38,186 bases of DNA from an uncultured Collinsella sp. (GTDB lineage: Bacteria > Actinomycetota > Coriobacteriia > Coriobacteriales > Coriobacteriaceae). Location of the stretch: positions 1 through 38,186 of the forward strand of contig CAAEEB010000013.1 of assembly GCA_900754745.1 (NCBI GenBank), written 5' to 3'. The notes under the pieces were generated by a model that saw only the letters and a program-made list of their open reading frames with translations, was not told where the DNA came from and made no database searches. Both the position numbers and the translations under genes were made by a program. This document shows, in pieces, positions 38,042 to 38,186 of the stretch (within the stretch, counting starts at the first letter, position 1; each line of letters opens with the position of its first letter).

Positions 38042-38098
38042 AATATGTTGTAAAACACCCCCGAGCATATGTTCGAAAACACAATATGTTGTGTTTGC
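38041..38098. repeat. Three ATATGTT repeats with a near-consensus SOS box
   Basis: CAATATGTTGTAAAACAC (38041-38058), GCATATGTTCGAAAACAC (38065-38082) and CAATATGTTGTGTTTGC (38082-38098) are related. The middle one contains CGAGCATATGTTCG at 38062-38075, one base from the Gram-positive LexA box CGAACATATGTTCG. It lies 68 bp upstream of the mraZ -35 and may serve an unseen divergent gene to the right. Confidence 0.5.
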
Positions 38099-38142
38099 AG
38101 CAAAGGCGGGATGCCACCTGTAGAACCACGCCCGCGAACCTC

Positions 38143-38156
38143 AACCTTCAAGTTGA
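38143..38156. promoter_or_regulatory. Motif shared with the ftsZ upstream region
   Basis: AACCTTCAAGTTGA here and AACCTTCAGGTTGA at 23611-23624 differ at one base. It lies within a larger CCTCAA...TTGAGG symmetry. Possible common regulator site for both division promoters, or for a divergent gene. Confidence 0.35.
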
Positions 38157-38186
38157 CCTTGAGGCGATTTTTACGTCCCTTTACAC

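Overview
The window looks like an actinobacterial chromosome of the class Coriobacteriia, most probably Collinsella. The evidence is high GC with C/G-ending codons, a division cluster without ftsA or murE but with sepF, yggT and divIVA, and the overall look of the proteins. The genus is my inference and was not tested against a database.

Region 1 (1 to about 7.8 kb) is the right-hand part of a prophage or phage-like integrative element; its left part lies outside the window. Leftward from an operator region near 5.1 kb runs an early operon: a Cro-like repressor, small unknown proteins, a membrane SPFH (band 7) protein, a small HTH protein, a 39-residue membrane peptide, a RusA resolvase, an unknown protein, a Bet/RecT annealase and a DUF1351 protein. 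Rightward run a CI-like repressor whose S24 peptidase residues look degenerate, a 131-residue protein with a possible winged helix and a C-terminal membrane segment, a leader peptide with two hairpins, and a tyrosine integrase. Two paralogous 31/32-residue membrane peptides lie antisense between the repressor and the 131-residue gene.

Region 2 (7.8 to 8.2 kb) is a noncoding junction. It holds five hairpins: three copies of an inverted repeat at 80-81 bp spacing, flanked by two related hairpins.

Region 3 (8.2 to 14.2 kb) is host sequence: an SGNH hydrolase, a macrodomain/PARG-like protein with an altered QEE signature, a Bax-inhibitor-1 membrane protein, a small unknown protein, a PiT phosphate transporter with its DUF47 partner, a 26-bp perfect inverted repeat, and a nitroreductase whose first half has a strongly G+T-biased coding strand.

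Region 4 (14.2 to 38.2 kb) is a leftward division and cell-wall cluster. In transcription order it reads mraZ-rsmH-ftsL-ftsI-murF-mraY-murD-ftsW-murG-murC-murB-ftsQ-ftsZ, then pgeF, pstS-pstC-pstA-pstB-phoU, yggS-sepF-yggT and divIVA. The high-affinity phosphate operon sits between pgeF and yggS, splitting an otherwise familiar ftsZ-pgeF-yggS-sepF-yggT-divIVA order. Upstream of mraZ are a good sigma-A-type promoter, two inverted repeats, a TGGGG-rich tract of the kind MraZ binds, and a near-consensus SOS box inside a set of ATATGTT repeats. A 14-bp motif is shared by the mraZ and ftsZ upstream regions.

The most unusual parts are the paired antisense micro-membrane proteins, the periodic hairpin array, the degenerate CI peptidase, the prophage SPFH protein and the candidate SOS box at the head of the division cluster. 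I saw no CRISPR array, rRNA or tRNA.
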